A DNA stretch of 64,000 nt from Diplonema japonicum (lineage: Eukaryota > Euglenozoa > Diplonemea > Diplonemida > Diplonemidae). Both the position numbers and the translations under genes were made by a program. The number at the start of each line of letters is the position of its first letter. Positions within the stretch are counted from its first letter, which is position 1. A model generated the notes under the pieces. That model ran no database searches. It had not been told where the DNA came from and was given only the letters and a program-made list of their open reading frames with translations. The stretch spans positions 65,001-129,000 of the forward strand of contig OZ025733.1 of the NCBI GenBank assembly GCA_964019335.1, given 5' to 3'. Below, piece by piece: positions 61,852 through 64,000 of this stretch.

Positions 61852-62383
61852 CTTCTATTTCCCCATATCCTTCATTGCCTTCTTGTATGTCTACTTCTTC
61901 ATCGTCTTAGAAAGCTTAACAACGTTTTTTTCTTCTTCTTCTTCTTTTTTGCTTAGTCGTGTGCATGTAAATGTTGTCTCTGCGGTTTCTATTTTTTTTT
62001 TTTTTTGTGTTTTATTAGGTCTTCTCTTTCTTCACACAGGGGATGATTTCATTCTTTCTTGGTGGAGTGCCCCCGAATTTTTTTTTTCTCGAAAACGCTC
62101 AAAGTCCCCTTAGTTTTCAAAATGTTCAAAGCACCCCCCCCCCCCCCCCCCCCCCCCCCCTGCCGGCCACATTGGAGGACGGGTCAGTAACTTTTCTCAT
62201 GATGACTTTTAGCATCTCAAACTAAGGGGTTGATTTAAAAAAAAAAAACTTTTTTTTATATGCTTTTGGGCCAAAAAAAGACAAAAAAAAAAAAAAAAAA
62301 GGAAAGCCTGGGAGGGAGGGGAGAGAAAAGTGGAGGGAGGGGAGGGCGGGTGGTTAAGCGGAAAAAAAAAAACAAAAAAAAAA
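61732..62383. other. Homopolymer spacer
   Basis: A41 near 61806, C28 near 62133 and T runs. No protein-like frame. Confidence 0.65.
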
Positions 62384-63148
62384 ATGACTGAGTCAAAAGA
62401 AACGGAAGCACCAACACAGGCGGCATCGCCGGAGCAGAAGCAACAAGGGAAGCAAACCCAGCTGTTTGGGTGGATGGGCAGCACCATGTCGCAAGCTCTG
62501 AACGCGGTAGGCGGTGCGTTGGGTGACCTCGTGGATGATGTAGAAGACACGCTGGATGAGGTTATGGGGACGAAAGCAGAGACGCCAAAGAAACCTCCAA
62601 CACCAACACCAACACCCACACCCACACCGAAAAAGGACGAAAAAGGAGAAACGACCCCATCACCACTAAAACGATTGCTGCAGAGCAGCCCTGTTGCACT
62701 GTTCAAGACCCCCGATAAGCCCACCGTGGACGAAGCAGCAGTACTCGTCTCATCCTGGGAGGCCCCAGATCTAACACGACCTGATGGCACCTTCGACACC
62801 TTCTATATTCTAATGGAAACAGAAATCGCGGTTGATGGTGAAATATCGCTGGAAACCTTGAAGCAAATGGGTACCTTATGCGCTTTCGACATTGTCCGGT
62901 CTTCCACACAGGAAGATGCGGTTAGTATATTCAACAAGTTTATCGAGAAGTTGATTGCAATCGAGAGGCTGGCCGTGGTGACGCTTTCCTCTCCTCAGCA
63001 TTCTCCGGGGGAGAAGGTGGAGAAGGAAGAAGAGGACGGAGAGGCCCCACGGAGTCCCAAGTACGACGCGGTCACTCCTTTGACACAGCACACTGATGTT
63101 TTAAAAAGGGCGATGGCGGAGTTGCTGGACAAACAATTGCAGAAGTGA
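62384..63148 (+). CDS. Unrecognised protein with Thr-Pro repeat linker
   Basis: 254 residues. An N-terminal amphipathic segment (LFGWMGSTMSQALNAVGGAL) is followed by an acidic helix and a (TP)5-type linker near residues 69-80. A folded-looking region (about 110-210) contains AVLVSSWEAPDLTRPDGTFD and IFNKFIEKLIAIERLAVVTL. The C-terminus is basic. No family recognised. Start is the ATG after an A-rich leader. Confidence 0.6.
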   Translation: MTESKETEAPTQAASPEQKQQGKQTQLFGWMGSTMSQALNAVGGALGDLVDDVEDTLDEVMGTKAETPKKPPTPTPTPTPTPKKDEKGETTPSPLKRLLQSSPVALFKTPDKPTVDEAAVLVSSWEAPDLTRPDGTFDTFYILMETEIAVDGEISLETLKQMGTLCAFDIVRSSTQEDAVSIFNKFIEKLIAIERLAVVTLSSPQHSPGEKVEKEEEDGEAPRSPKYDAVTPLTQHTDVLKRAMAELLDKQLQK

Positions 63149-63185
63149 TTTTTTTTTTTTTTTTTCTTTTTTTTTTTAGGTAGAT

Positions 63186-63227
<42 letters not shown>

Positions 63228-63601
63228 GTACCAATCTCTGACCCAAAAAAAACTTTTTTTTCTTTCTTCTTTTTTATAATACCCGCCGAGACCCGGGTTT
63301 TAGAGATATGCAGCGTTATTTTTTTTATTTTTTATTTTCTTTCTTACGAATTTCTTTCTTCTTTCATAAAAAAAAAGGGGTCCTCCCCTCCCTCTCCTCA
63401 TAGCGAATCCCCCCTCCTTTCTTTTTTCATCAGAACAACTTTTTTTGTTATCTTTTTTTCTTATCCCCCCTCCCCGCTTGTCTTATAAAAAAAAACCCTG
63501 TCGTATTTTTTTTTTTCCCCACCCCTCCCCCTATTCTATTCTCATATTTTCTTTACGCAAGAAAAAAAAAAAATCGAGGGAAAAAAAAAAAAAAAAAAAA
63601 A
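63149..63601. other. Homopolymer spacer
   Basis: T- and C-rich with a final A24 run that forms the leader of the next gene. Confidence 0.6.
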
Positions 63602-63616
63602 ATGCTCGAAAAATGA
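63602..63616 (+). promoter_or_regulatory. Four-codon upstream ORF overlapping the next start
   Basis: ATGCTCGAAAAATGA: its stop codon TGA (63614-63616) overlaps the ATG at 63613. This gives a TGATG-type overlap that could regulate initiation, if the transcript starts upstream of it. Confidence 0.4.
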
Positions 63617-64000
63617 TGAAGCTTTGCCACTTAATTGTGTGGCTCGCATGTATAGGTCAGGTTTGCGATGGAAAGCCGGCCTTGTTGTACACATTTGAAC
63701 AGGGAGGCACGTCTGAGGGGAGGGAAAAGAACGATTTGGTACTGACCGGTGAGTGCGAGTCGCTGGGTGTATCGGGATCGTGCAACCCCGCCGAGAAAAT
63801 CGGCGACGGGGAGATGGAAACTACGGATGGAAGGGGGCTCCCTGCGGGCAACGAACGGTTCTCGCTCGGAATGTGGGTCAACATTGATACCTTTGGCAAC
63901 GAGTCAAAACCCCTCGCAACCCTCGGACCAATCGGCCCGAGCCAGCTCATAATCGGTGTCCACGACAATGGAGCACTCTACATCAACACGACAACTGAAA
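63613..64000 (+). CDS. Secreted LamG/concanavalin-like lectin domain protein, 5' part
   Basis: Open to the right edge of the window (129 residues seen). From the tandem ATGs at 63613/63616, a signal peptide (MMKLCHLIVWLACIGQVCDG) is followed by a LamG-3-like beta-sandwich: ALLYTFEQG, then ERFSLGMWVNIDTFGNES, then QLIIGVHDNGALYINTTTE. The pattern of strand, GMWVN, and LIIGVHDNG matches concanavalin A-like lectin/glucanase domains of extracellular proteins. The 3' remainder lies outside. The sequence at 63660 contains CAGGTTTGC, which fits the donor rule, so an intron there cannot be excluded, although the continuous frame reads well. Confidence 0.7.
   Translation, partial: MMKLCHLIVWLACIGQVCDGKPALLYTFEQGGTSEGREKNDLVLTGECESLGVSGSCNPAEKIGDGEMETTDGRGLPAGNERFSLGMWVNIDTFGNESKPLATLGPIGPSQLIIGVHDNGALYINTTTE

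Noticed and set aside
1-64000. CRISPR arrays, bacterial operons, origins
   Set aside because: Nothing of the kind is seen; the window is eukaryotic nuclear sequence.

Overview
The window is nuclear DNA from a protist. The genes contain short GT-AG introns, the products are eukaryote-specific (V-ATPase subunit a, SRP9, ATG4, RICTOR, a WNK kinase, a MYST acetyltransferase, histone H2A, kinesins), and the spacers consist mostly of long A, T, C or G homopolymers. Every gene I can support lies on the + strand over 64 kb. Many start codons follow a pyrimidine tract and an AG dinucleotide. A one-way array of this kind, a trypanosome-like H2A core and an MKT1 homologue would fit a euglenozoan (for example a diplonemid) that trans-splices a leader. 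That placement is inference; a dinoflagellate relative or another lineage is not excluded. I found no rRNA gene and no convincing intact tRNA gene.

Layout. 1-7.6 kb: 3' part of acetolactate synthase, a GRDP/DUF1399-like protein, a small putatively acylated coiled-coil protein and three unrecognised proteins. 7.6-11.3 kb: gene-poor, with an inverted-repeat-bounded element carrying tRNA-like boxes. 11.3-15.9 kb: two coiled-coil proteins and a WNK-type kinase. 15.9-21.6 kb: a repeat island with a 108-bp palindrome, two related short inverted-repeat elements and a decayed piggyBac transposon flanked by TTAA. 21.7-28.4 kb: V-ATPase subunit a (4 exons), SRP9 (4 exons), an unknown 75-residue protein (2 exons) and ATG4 (3 exons). 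31-38 kb: a DMT/EamA transporter and a large RICTOR (3 exons). 39-55 kb: four nearly identical H2A genes interleaved with an EF-hand protein, a MYST acetyltransferase and two kinesins that share an identical tail. 55-64 kb: MKT1, two tandem secreted choloylglycine-hydrolase-like enzymes, an unknown protein and the start of a secreted LamG-like protein cut by the window edge.

All 17 introns I could define begin GT-N-TG (GTATG, GTTTG or GTGTG) and many consist largely of poly-A. Seven phase-0 introns carry TGA as the second codon after the donor. All four H2A genes, and no other gene I checked, are followed by a short hairpin of 6-bp stem and 4-nt loop, a candidate histone 3' processing signal. 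The H2A-kinesin unit and the hydrolase pair both show mosaic identity expected of gene conversion. The genes do not form one pathway; the most distinctive feature is the H2A/kinesin duplication array.
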